Shown here piece by piece: positions 8,753 through 17,190 of a stretch of 32,486 bases of DNA (position 1 is the first letter of the stretch; each line of letters starts with the position of its first letter). This DNA comes from Pseudomonadales bacterium (lineage in GTDB: Bacteria > Pseudomonadota > Gammaproteobacteria > Pseudomonadales > Pseudohongiellaceae), in NCBI GenBank assembly GCA_023257855.1, contig JALRBG010000142.1, forward strand, positions 1-32,486. The letters are read 5' to 3'. The notes beneath the pieces were generated by a model. It did not search any database. It saw only the letters and a program-made list of their open reading frames with translations, and had not been told where the DNA came from. The translations under genes and the position numbers were made by a program.

Positions 8753-9004
8753 ATGATGAAACCGTTTGCCAGCATACTCGCGACCTGGCTGTTGGCGTCC
8801 CTGCCCCTGCTGGCTGCCGAGGATGACAGCAGCGAAGGTACTGCAGCGGAACCGGAACAGCCGGCAGCAGTCACCGGGACAGAAGCGCCGGACCCGGACA
8901 GCGGGCTGACACCGCCGCCAAGCGAAGATCCGGCGAGCGAGGATTTTGTTCCCAGCATTCGTATCACCGAGGATTTGCCCGTGGCGTTCCCGGTGGACAT
9001 CTGA
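8753..9004 (+). CDS. Small secreted acidic protein
   Basis: Signal peptide MMKPFASILATWLLASLPLLAA, acidic Pro-rich middle, C-terminal tail FVPSIRITEDLPVAFPVDI; starts 2 nt after the upstream stop. Confidence 0.7.
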   Translation: MMKPFASILATWLLASLPLLAAEDDSSEGTAAEPEQPAAVTGTEAPDPDSGLTPPPSEDPASEDFVPSIRITEDLPVAFPVDI

Positions 9005-9043
9005 GGCACGCAACACAGAGCAACCCAACAACAAGGCTAGAGC

Positions 9044-9862
9044 ATGAAACAACAGGGCATCATTTCCGATTTCATTTACCAGGTCTTCGCGCTGATCATT
9101 TCGGTCATCGTGGTTCACGCGGTCTATGTCGCCGTCATTCGGCCCAGTGCCGATGCCGTGATGGAGCAGCAGGCAGCCCAGCAGGCCATCGATCCCGACT
9201 ATGTCGGTGAGCGCTCCCTGTTCGTGGTAATGAAGGACTACGAGCAGGAGACCTGTATCATCCTGATGTTCTGGGCGATGTCGATCATCGGCCTGAAGAT
9301 CATGCGCAACCGCAACGAGAACAACCTGCTGCAGCGCCGGCTGCTGAATCTCTCCGAAGGCATGAGCATCCTGCCCGAGGACGCCCGCGATTATGCGCGG
9401 CCTGTGCAGGCCCTGCCGGCCGCGGAACGCGAGTTCCTGCTGCCACGCGCCGTGCTGGCGGCATTGCAGCGTTTCGGCTCGACCCGCAGCATCACCGACG
9501 TCGCAGCAGTTATCAAGGATATCTGCAGCACGGAGGCGGAACGGCTGGAAAGCGAACTCACCATCGTGAGATACATTGCCTGGGCCATTCCCTCCATCGG
9601 CTTCCTTGGCACCGTGCGCGGTATCGGTGAAGCGCTCGGGCAGGCGCACCGTGCCGTCAGCGGCGACATCGTCGGTGTCACGGTCAGCCTGGGCGTGGCG
9701 TTCAACTCGACGTTCATCGCCCTGGTGGTCAGCATCCTCATCATGTTTTTGTTGTACCAGCTGCAGCTGATGCAGGACAGGCTGGTGCTCGACACGCAGA
9801 ATTACTGCGACAACTACCTGATCAGGCACCTGCAGGTACCGGAGAAGGATGAGCACCAGTGA
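9044..9862 (+). CDS. MotA/TolQ/ExbB proton-channel family protein
   Basis: ESELTIVRYIAWAIPSIGFLGTVRGIGEALGQAHRAVSGDIVGVTVSLGVAFNSTFIALVVSILIMFLLYQLQ matches the MotA/TolQ/ExbB signature (IPSIGFLGTVxGIxxAF...AFxTTxxALxxSI); two additional N-terminal TM segments. Confidence 0.9.
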   Translation: MKQQGIISDFIYQVFALIISVIVVHAVYVAVIRPSADAVMEQQAAQQAIDPDYVGERSLFVVMKDYEQETCIILMFWAMSIIGLKIMRNRNENNLLQRRLLNLSEGMSILPEDARDYARPVQALPAAEREFLLPRAVLAALQRFGSTRSITDVAAVIKDICSTEAERLESELTIVRYIAWAIPSIGFLGTVRGIGEALGQAHRAVSGDIVGVTVSLGVAFNSTFIALVVSILIMFLLYQLQLMQDRLVLDTQNYCDNYLIRHLQVPEKDEHQ

Positions 9863-11190
9863 GTACCCATATCATCGAACTGAATGACCGCAACCTCAGG
9901 TTGCGCAGCCAGGATGATATCCTGGTGCAGAGTCCGGGCTTCGCCAACATCGCGGAGAAAAAGCCGCGCTTCGGTGAAGAGGCTCGCCGCATCGCCCGCC
10001 TGCATCCGCGCCAGACCTTCACCCAGTTCTGGTCACAGCTCAGTCTCGACCCGCTGGCAAACGCCAACGATCACTTTCGCCACCATGCCGACCTGGCTTT
10101 CGCCCATCTCAACGACATTTTTAACGACGTTGCCAGCCAGCAGGGAAAGAAGGACGAAGTGATCTTTGCGGTACCCAGCAACTACAATCGCAACCAGTTA
10201 TCGATACTGCTCGGCCTCGTGCAGTCCTGTGAATTCGATGCTGTTGGTCTCGTGGATTTGCCCCTGCTGGTCGCCGGCAATGCCGACAGCCGCGAAATGA
10301 TCGTGTACCTGGACATCCAGTTGCACCAGTCCGTGCTGACCACCTTTACCGCGGGCGATGGCAAGGTCACCAGGAACAAGGTCGTGCAGATTCCCGGTAC
10401 GGGACTGCTCGCCCTGCATGATGCCTGGGTAAACATGGTGACTGATGAGTTCATCAAGCAGAGCCGCTTCGACCCCCAGCACAATGCCGAAACTGAGCAG
10501 TACGTCTACAACCAGCTCGAGGAATGGATCGCCAAGGCGCAGCGCGACAACGAAATCCTCATGGAGATCAACAACAAGGGCTCCGTGTTCCAGGCGCGCG
10601 TGAACCGCGGCCACTTCGAACAGCGGACGCGCAACATCTTCGGCCGCATCAAGACGGAACTGGAAGGCCTGGCCGGCGGGCAATACGCCCTGCACTTACC
10701 CGATACCCAGGCCGGTTTGCCGGGAATCGACCTGTACCTGAACAACCTCCAGGCCGTGAATGAATCCATGCTGATGGAAAACTGTTTCCGGCACATGGAC
10801 CACATCAAGGGCAAACCGGGATCACTGAGTTTTGTCACCAGCCTGCCAACCAGCACAACCCCGGCCAGCAAGGGGGCCACTGCAAGTGAAAGCCACGCGC
10901 CCTCGCATGTCCTGATCAACAACAAGGCCTATGCCCTGCCGGCATTTCTGGCCTACGGCCCCGTTAACGGCAGCGCTGCCGGTGCGGGTGCCATCCAGGT
11001 TGCAGCGGCCGGCGGCAGCGGCGAGATCCGCCTGTCGCTTTCCGACCAGGGTGCGGTTCTCGACTACCAGGGCGTCGGCAGCATAGAGCTCAACGGCAGC
11101 AAGGCCGCCGCCCGCGAAACCCTCAAGCTGGGCGATGTCATCAGCCTGCCCGGATCCAATACCACCTTGCGCCTGATAAAGGTGACGTAA
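9859..11190 (+). CDS. Hsp70/actin-like protein with degenerate phosphate motifs and FHA-like C-terminal segment
   Basis: GTG start overlapping the upstream stop (GTGA). VIFAVPSNYNRNQLSILLGLVQSCEFDAVGLVDLPLLVAG resembles the Hsp70 vPayf...Qr...AGl...lv.eP.AA segment; VNRGHFEQRT resembles Hsp70 R..FE.lt; C-terminus GSIELNGSKAAARETLKLGDVISLPGSNTTLRLIKV resembles the end of an FHA domain. Confidence 0.6.
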   Translation: MSTHIIELNDRNLRLRSQDDILVQSPGFANIAEKKPRFGEEARRIARLHPRQTFTQFWSQLSLDPLANANDHFRHHADLAFAHLNDIFNDVASQQGKKDEVIFAVPSNYNRNQLSILLGLVQSCEFDAVGLVDLPLLVAGNADSREMIVYLDIQLHQSVLTTFTAGDGKVTRNKVVQIPGTGLLALHDAWVNMVTDEFIKQSRFDPQHNAETEQYVYNQLEEWIAKAQRDNEILMEINNKGSVFQARVNRGHFEQRTRNIFGRIKTELEGLAGGQYALHLPDTQAGLPGIDLYLNNLQAVNESMLMENCFRHMDHIKGKPGSLSFVTSLPTSTTPASKGATASESHAPSHVLINNKAYALPAFLAYGPVNGSAAGAGAIQVAAAGGSGEIRLSLSDQGAVLDYQGVGSIELNGSKAAARETLKLGDVISLPGSNTTLRLIKVT

Positions 11191-12320
11191 TGGCAAATAG
11201 CCGTGCGGCCAAGCGCGAATTCAACCCCATCAGCCTGTCTTTCCTGGACGTAATGTCCTGCGGCTTCGGTGCGGTTGTACTGATCTTCCTCATCCTCGAC
11301 CACTCCACCAGCGTCAGGAACCAGGTGGACAATCCGGACCTGGCCGCCGAGATCAACCTGCTCAATGAAGAGATCAGCGACGGCGAGCAAAACCTGGTAC
11401 GCGTCCGCAACACGATTTCCGACGTGGACTTCCAGATGGTCGAGGCCCAGGGCCTGGCCCGTTCCATACAGCAGGAGATAGACAACTTCCTGGAGGAACT
11501 CGCGCAGCTGGAAAACTCCACGCTTGCCAAGGAAGAAAGCGTTGAACAGCTGAAGGCGGACATCCAGAACCTGGAAGAGGAGCTGGAAAGACTGCGTGGG
11601 GCGCAGGACTCCTTCACAGGCAACTTCATTCGCCCCTATGTCGGCGACGGCAATCGCCAGTACCTGACCGGCCTCATTCTCGGCGGCAGCCGCATCCTGG
11701 TCCTGGTGGACACTTCCGCCAGCATGCTGGATAACACCATCGTCAATATCATCCGCCGCCGCAACATGTCCGAAGACACCAAGATCAATTCACCCAAGTG
11801 GGTGGGCGTGCGCAAGATCGTCGACTGGCTGACCACCCAGCTGCCTCCGCCCAGCCAGTACCAGATCTACACTTTCAACGAGGATGTCCAGCCACTGGTT
11901 CCCGGTACCCTGGGCTCCTGGCTGGAGGTGGCCGACGAGGCCCAGCTGAACGAAGCCGTGAACAACCTGAACGCCACCGTACCGGCCAACGGCACCAACA
12001 TGGAACGGGTCTTCCAGGCCGTAGCAGCCATGAACCCCTTGCCGGACAATATCTACCTGATCACCGACGGCCTGCCGACGCTGGGTTCCATGGATAGCGG
12101 CTTTTTTAACCGCCGTGACGACGACGGCAACCAGAACACGGTATCCGGGCGTGAACGTGAAGCCATTTTCCGGACGGCCCTGGGGGAATTACCTTCGGGA
12201 ATTCCGGTCAACGTGGTATTGGCGCCGCTCGAGGGCGACCCGATGGCGGCATCACTGTACTGGAAACTGGCCGTCTCCACGGGCGGCTCGTTCCTGAGCC
12301 CGTCCCGGGACTGGCCATAG
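11190..12320 (+). CDS. ExbD/TolR-like TM - coiled coil - von Willebrand factor A domain protein (VWA-1)
   Basis: N-terminus NPISLSFLDVMSCGFGAVVLIFLILDHS; coiled coil (INLLNEEISDGEQNL...LKADIQNLEEELERL); VWA MIDAS DTSAS, GTN, LITDGLPT; TAATG overlap with upstream gene. Confidence 0.88.
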   Translation: MANSRAAKREFNPISLSFLDVMSCGFGAVVLIFLILDHSTSVRNQVDNPDLAAEINLLNEEISDGEQNLVRVRNTISDVDFQMVEAQGLARSIQQEIDNFLEELAQLENSTLAKEESVEQLKADIQNLEEELERLRGAQDSFTGNFIRPYVGDGNRQYLTGLILGGSRILVLVDTSASMLDNTIVNIIRRRNMSEDTKINSPKWVGVRKIVDWLTTQLPPPSQYQIYTFNEDVQPLVPGTLGSWLEVADEAQLNEAVNNLNATVPANGTNMERVFQAVAAMNPLPDNIYLITDGLPTLGSMDSGFFNRRDDDGNQNTVSGREREAIFRTALGELPSGIPVNVVLAPLEGDPMAASLYWKLAVSTGGSFLSPSRDWP

Positions 12321-12370
12321 GTCAGGGAAAGAGGAAAGAAAAGCTACTTTCATTTACCTTAATGTAAACC

Positions 12371-13372
12371 ATGGCACGCAGAGAAACTGAAACATTCAAC
12401 ATTTCCTTCCTGGATGTCATGTCTTGTGGCTTCGGGGCTATCATCCTGTTGCTGATGATCACCAAGTCGTCGGCACCGACCCCGCTGGAAATATCCGATA
12501 CCCCGAGAGAGGGGAGTGTGCTGGAGCTGCAGCGCCAGCTCTTCGAGATCCGTGGTGAAACCAACATCCTCAACCGAGACCTCAATGCCAAACATGAGCA
12601 GCTGTCCCAGTACGAGGAGCGCATTGCCCGCCTGCGCCGGGAGCTGAGCACGCTCCGCGGCCAGTTCAACAGCACCAACCAGCAGTCCACCGTCGACGAA
12701 ATCCTGGAAGGCCAGCTGGCTATTGCCCGGCAGGAGCTCACCGACGAGATGCGCCGGCTGCAGGCCAACCTTGACCAGGAGCGCCTGGACGATTCCGTGG
12801 GCGGCGTACCCGTGGACAGCGAGTACATTATCTTCCTGATCGACACTTCGGGCAGTATGTTCAATTACAGCTGGTCGCGCATGCTCGAGGTCATGGTGGA
12901 CACCCTCGATATCTACCCCGAGGTCAAGGGCATCCAGGTAATGAACGACATGGGTGAATACCTGTTTTCCAGCTTTCGCGGGGACTGGATCCCGGATACC
13001 CCGGCCAGGCGCCAGGCCATCCTCCAGCGCCTCAGGACCTGGAATCCCTTCAGTAATTCCAGCCCGGTGGAAGGCATCACGGCCGCCATCCGCACGTACT
13101 ACGATCCGGGCAAGAAAATCAGCCTGTACGTGCTCGGGGACGAGTTTCCGCCCGCCAGCGGCTCGATTCGGGAAGTCATAGACACCGTGGACAGGATAAA
13201 TGTGGAAAATGCAAACGGCGACCGCCTGGTACGCATCCACGGCATCGGTTTCCCCGTATATTTCTCCCAGCCGGACCGCTACCAGGCCACCGGCGAACGC
13301 TTTGCCACCCTCATGAGGGAGCTGGCCCGCAAAAACGGCGGCACCTTCGTGGGACTGAACGATTTTTACTAG
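12371..13372 (+). CDS. ExbD/TolR-like TM - coiled coil - VWA-like domain protein (VWA-2)
   Basis: N-terminus FNISFLDVMSCGFGAIILLLMITKSS; coiled coil (ELQRQLFEIRGETNILNRDL...RIARLRRELSTLRGQ); VWA first motif FLIDTSGSM. Confidence 0.88.
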   Translation: MARRETETFNISFLDVMSCGFGAIILLLMITKSSAPTPLEISDTPREGSVLELQRQLFEIRGETNILNRDLNAKHEQLSQYEERIARLRRELSTLRGQFNSTNQQSTVDEILEGQLAIARQELTDEMRRLQANLDQERLDDSVGGVPVDSEYIIFLIDTSGSMFNYSWSRMLEVMVDTLDIYPEVKGIQVMNDMGEYLFSSFRGDWIPDTPARRQAILQRLRTWNPFSNSSPVEGITAAIRTYYDPGKKISLYVLGDEFPPASGSIREVIDTVDRINVENANGDRLVRIHGIGFPVYFSQPDRYQATGERFATLMRELARKNGGTFVGLNDFY

Positions 13373-13412
13373 GACCCGTGGAAGCCCCGGAAACCGGGAT
13401 ATTCCGCGGATA

Positions 13413-13440
13413 TTGATGTAACCGCAAACTGGAGTACACT
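13413..13440 (+). promoter_or_regulatory. Candidate sigma70 promoter upstream of the 13506 lipoprotein
   Basis: TTGATG (13413-13418), 16-nt spacer, TACACT (13435-13440). Confidence 0.35.
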
Positions 13441-13505
13441 AGGGAGCCCACCTCCGGAAACCGGCAGAACCCTGCGTTTTCCGTGCAACAGGAGGGTAAG
13501 ATTTT

Positions 13506-14159
13506 ATGATCACCAGAGTTAGCCTATCGCAATTGCCACAGGCCGCCAGGACGCTCTTCCTGCCGGTTGCCATTATTTTGCTGGTCTCCTGCTCGGCGGC
13601 CACCATCGATATCAGTGGCACCTACCCCGCCCCGCTGGTGCAGAAGCTGCCGCTGACGGTCGGGGTTTACTATGATGATGCTTTCACCAACTACAGCTTC
13701 ATCGAGATCAACGACAACACCGGCGATGACCAGTACATCATCAATTCCGGCGCCTCGCAGGTCGAACTCTTCAATACCATGCTGCCGGCGGTTTTCGAGC
13801 AGGTTGTCCACCTGGACAGCATCGACAGCGCCGCCAACTTCAACAACCTCGACGCCGTGTTTGTGCCCGCTATCGAGGAGTTCCAGGTTGGCCTGCCCCA
13901 GAAGACCCGCCTGAACGTTTACGAGATCTGGGTGAAGTACAACATGCGCCTGGCCAAGGCCAACGGCGACTACATTGCCGACTGGGTAATGACGGCTTAC
14001 GGCAAGTCGCCGGAAGAAACATTCCAGTCCGTGGATGCCGGCGTCAACGATGCCGCCAACGTTGCCCTGCGCGACCTGGCCGCCAGTTTCACCCTCGGTT
14101 TCAGCAACATCCCCGAAGTGAATGAATGGCTGCGGTCGCAGAATGCGCTCGCGGACTGA
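13506..14159 (+). CDS. Uncharacterised lipoprotein
   Basis: Signal peptide with lipobox ILLVSC; AGGAGG SD upstream. Confidence 0.8.
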   Translation: MITRVSLSQLPQAARTLFLPVAIILLVSCSAATIDISGTYPAPLVQKLPLTVGVYYDDAFTNYSFIEINDNTGDDQYIINSGASQVELFNTMLPAVFEQVVHLDSIDSAANFNNLDAVFVPAIEEFQVGLPQKTRLNVYEIWVKYNMRLAKANGDYIADWVMTAYGKSPEETFQSVDAGVNDAANVALRDLAASFTLGFSNIPEVNEWLRSQNALAD

Positions 14160-14298
14160 CAGGATCCGGACAACAACAAAGCAATAATTGAATTAATAAA
14201 AGATATTTGAAGGGAAATAAGCGGTTTTATCCAGGAAGTTGAAAAGGCAAAACAGCAACGACATGTAAACGCCACATACCGATCGCAGAGTTATCGCC

Positions 14299-14976
14299 AT
14301 GAGTACAATCGCTACATTCAAACAACTAGTCCGTCTGGTATTCGCCCTTCCGGCAGCTGCCATAATCAGCAGTTGCACCACTACTGAAATCGACGAATTC
14401 CGGCAAAGTGCCACCACCATCGGTGAGAATGAAAGCATCGTCATTCTCGGCCGGCGCCAGAACAACAATTACGAAACCGAGGGAAGCTTTGTCGACTGTG
14501 TCGCGAACGTGGTCGCCAGCGGCCAGAACGGCATCAACGTGGTAAACGAGCAGGAATTCCTCGATGCCATGTTTCCCTTCTTCGAGCCCCGCACGGCACC
14601 CATGCGCACCGGTCACCTCGAGCAGCTCATGGCCGTCGACATCGCCGCGCAGAAAATAGAAGAATTCGGCATCGAGTACATCGTCTGGCTGGACGGCATC
14701 ACCCAGCGTTCCGACCAGTCCGGTTCCATCTCCTGCACCATCGGTCCGGGCGGCGGCGGCTGTTTCGGTTTCGGCACCTGGTCCGATGATTCCAACTTCG
14801 AGGCGGAAATCTGGGACATGGATACTCTCTCGACCGTCGGCTCTATCAGCACCGAAGCCAACGGCCAGTCGTACATGCCTGCCGTGGTAGTGCCCATCCC
14901 GCTGATCGCCAGGGTCGAAGCCAACGCCTGCAGCGGCCTGGGCAACCAGCTCAAGCAATTCATCAACGGCACCTGA
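14299..14976 (+). CDS. Uncharacterised lipoprotein
   Basis: Signal peptide with lipobox AIISSC followed by TTTEIDEFRQSATTIGENESIVILGRRQ. Confidence 0.75.
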   Translation: MSTIATFKQLVRLVFALPAAAIISSCTTTEIDEFRQSATTIGENESIVILGRRQNNNYETEGSFVDCVANVVASGQNGINVVNEQEFLDAMFPFFEPRTAPMRTGHLEQLMAVDIAAQKIEEFGIEYIVWLDGITQRSDQSGSISCTIGPGGGGCFGFGTWSDDSNFEAEIWDMDTLSTVGSISTEANGQSYMPAVVVPIPLIARVEANACSGLGNQLKQFINGT

Positions 14977-15027
14977 AACGCCGGCGTCTTAATATTTGAT
15001 TAAGCTTTATTCCGTTAGGATGTAACC

Positions 15028-16470
15028 ATGGTTAAAGCCTATCTGAACAACTTCATCAGTCTCCGCCAGCTGCTTTGTGCTGCCGGCATGGTTGCGCTTG
15101 TCACCGCCTGCGCGAGCAACCCCACCGGCGGCGCCAATTTCGTTCTCATGTCCGAAAGCACTGAGATCGAGAAAGGCCGAGAGCTGCACCAGGAAATGCT
15201 CAACCAGAACCAGGTCTACAATGACGCGGAACTGGTGGCTTACGTCAATCGCATCGGCCAGAAGATGGCGGCGATCTCCCACCGCCCGGAACTGGAATAC
15301 GTCTTCACCGTTATCGACAGCCCGGACATCAACGCCTTCGCCCTGCCGGGCGGTTTCGTTTATGTAAACCGCGGACTGCTGACCTATCTCAACTCCGAGG
15401 CGCAGCTGGCCGCCGTGCTTGGCCATGAAATAGGCCATATCACCGCCCGCCATGCCGTCCGTCAGCAAACGGCCGCCCGCTCTGCCAATGCCGCCTCCAT
15501 TGCCCTGATCTTCGCCACCGGCGTAGACCTGCGCGAAACCACCAGCCTGATCAGCGGCGCATTGATCAGCGGCTACGGCCGCGACATGGAACTGGAGGCG
15601 GACAGCCTGGGTGCGGAATACCTGTACAAGGCCGGCTATGACCCGAATGCCATGGTGGAAGTCATCGAGGTGCTGAAGAACCACGAGGATTTCATGAAGC
15701 GCACATCCAACCGCACGGCGGTTGCCTATCACGGCCTGTTCGCCTCGCATCCGCGTAATGACACCCGCCTGCAGGAAGTAGTCGGCAAGGCCGGCACGCT
15801 GTCAGCACAGCAGGTGGTGCAGAAGGACCCTGCCGAATTCCGTTCACAGATGACGGGGCTCATTGTCGGCCCGAGCCCGCAAAATGCGGCAGGTGGCGAA
15901 CAGCGCAATCGCTATTACCAGAGCCTGTTGAATTACACGCTGATATTCCCCGAAGGCTGGCTCAAGGAAGAAACGACGACAACGGTAACCGGCCTCAGCG
16001 CCGATGGCGGTAGCCGCCTGAAAGTGGAAGCACAGCGCCTGCAGAACGCCAAGGATCCCCGGCTGTTCATTCGTGAAAACCTGGGCATCGAGGACCTGCA
16101 GCGATCCGAAGCCCTGAACCAGTTCGGCCTGTCCGGGTTCACCGGCATCAATCCGGGCAGTGGTGAACGCGTTGCCGTGCTCTATTACGGTCCGCGCGCC
16201 TTTATTCTTACCGGCAGTGCGGGCGAAGGGTCTTCCGACGACCAGATCCTGGAGTCCATCCGCAGTTTCCGCCCCATCCAGCGCAACGAAACGCTCTTTG
16301 CCAACCCCGTATCGCTCTCGTATATCCAGGCGGACGGCAGGATCAAGTATGCCGACCTGGCAACGCAAACACGCTTGCCGGAACACCAGGAAGAAATGCT
16401 GCGCCTGTTGAACGGCGACTATCCCTTTGGCGAGCCCAAGGCCGGCCAGTGGGTCAAGATCGCCAACTGA
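15028..16470 (+). CDS. M48-family metalloprotease, lipoprotein
   Basis: Lipobox ALVTAC; zinc motif VLGHEIGHITARHAV (HExxH) and downstream ELEADSLGAEYLYKAGYDP. Confidence 0.92.
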   Translation: MVKAYLNNFISLRQLLCAAGMVALVTACASNPTGGANFVLMSESTEIEKGRELHQEMLNQNQVYNDAELVAYVNRIGQKMAAISHRPELEYVFTVIDSPDINAFALPGGFVYVNRGLLTYLNSEAQLAAVLGHEIGHITARHAVRQQTAARSANAASIALIFATGVDLRETTSLISGALISGYGRDMELEADSLGAEYLYKAGYDPNAMVEVIEVLKNHEDFMKRTSNRTAVAYHGLFASHPRNDTRLQEVVGKAGTLSAQQVVQKDPAEFRSQMTGLIVGPSPQNAAGGEQRNRYYQSLLNYTLIFPEGWLKEETTTTVTGLSADGGSRLKVEAQRLQNAKDPRLFIRENLGIEDLQRSEALNQFGLSGFTGINPGSGERVAVLYYGPRAFILTGSAGEGSSDDQILESIRSFRPIQRNETLFANPVSLSYIQADGRIKYADLATQTRLPEHQEEMLRLLNGDYPFGEPKAGQWVKIAN

Positions 16471-16503
16471 GCCCCGAGCCAGCGCGCGGCTGCAATTTTC
16501 CGC

Positions 16504-17046
16504 TTACCTGCCGAACAGGTGATACAGGTAGTCGTAATCCGGCTGATGTGTGATGCCCTCGGTGGGGGTGCCCGGTTTGAACGCATCGTGACAACCCTCG
16601 CAACTTGCCACCAGTACGTCACCGGTGCTGCCCAGGAGAAACTTGTCCTTGTTCTTGGCAGCATCCAGGGCCAGCATAGCCGCATTGGTCATGGTGCGTG
16701 AATAACTGGTCCACGCCTCACTCTTCGCCCAGGCATCGTCCATGTCCCCGGCGCCACCCAGTGCGATCAGGGGGGCGGAACCGGCCAGCTGGATGGCATA
16801 GTACTCGATTGTGCGCCATTCTTCATCGGTGATTTCCCGCTGCAGGGCGGCAAAATCCCAGATGTAGTGGGCGGAGTGGTCGATCAGCGTCACCATGAGG
16901 GCATTGACGCTGACAGGCACATCGATGCTGTACTGCTCTTCATGGGCAGTCAGCGACCCGGTCAATGCAGTGGTCAGTGCCGCGATCGTCAGCACGGGAA
17001 TTGCCAGCCGGCTGCATACAGGTGAGAAAATTTTTCGGAATTTCAT
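16504..17046 (-). CDS. Secreted monohaem cytochrome c, possibly cytochrome c'-like
   Basis: Signal peptide; single C-terminal haem motif CEGCH; largely helical sequence upstream. Confidence 0.75.
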   Translation of the reverse strand: MKFRKIFSPVCSRLAIPVLTIAALTTALTGSLTAHEEQYSIDVPVSVNALMVTLIDHSAHYIWDFAALQREITDEEWRTIEYYAIQLAGSAPLIALGGAGDMDDAWAKSEAWTSYSRTMTNAAMLALDAAKNKDKFLLGSTGDVLVASCEGCHDAFKPGTPTEGITHQPDYDYLYHLFGR

Positions 17047-17190
17047 GTCGCCATCCTCGGATTGGGTCGAAGTTCCAGTATCGGCTTTTCACGAAAAGGA
17101 AAGTTGACCCTGGTCAAACCGGTGATGGATTTAATTCACGGCGGCTCCCGTGGTAACTTTGTCCTGTACCGATCGGGATCATAGCCAAAA

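Noticed and set aside
8726-9856. 376-aa - strand ORF opposite the ExbB-like gene
   Set aside because: No family motif; the + strand carries the clear MotA/TolQ/ExbB signature.
9044-13372. Zorya anti-phage defence system
   Set aside because: Shares the MotA-like plus TM-stalk logic, but there is no OmpA-type ZorB, no ZorC or ZorE, and no SNF2-type ZorD helicase; VWA, SUMF1, PEGA and Hsp70-like partners are different.
9044-13372. Bat/MoxR-VWA aerotolerance operon or classical Tol-Pal/TonB locus
   Set aside because: No MoxR AAA+ ATPase, no DUF58, no tolA/tolB/pal or tonB; the VWA proteins have an ExbD-like N-terminal helix and coiled coil instead of Bat topology.
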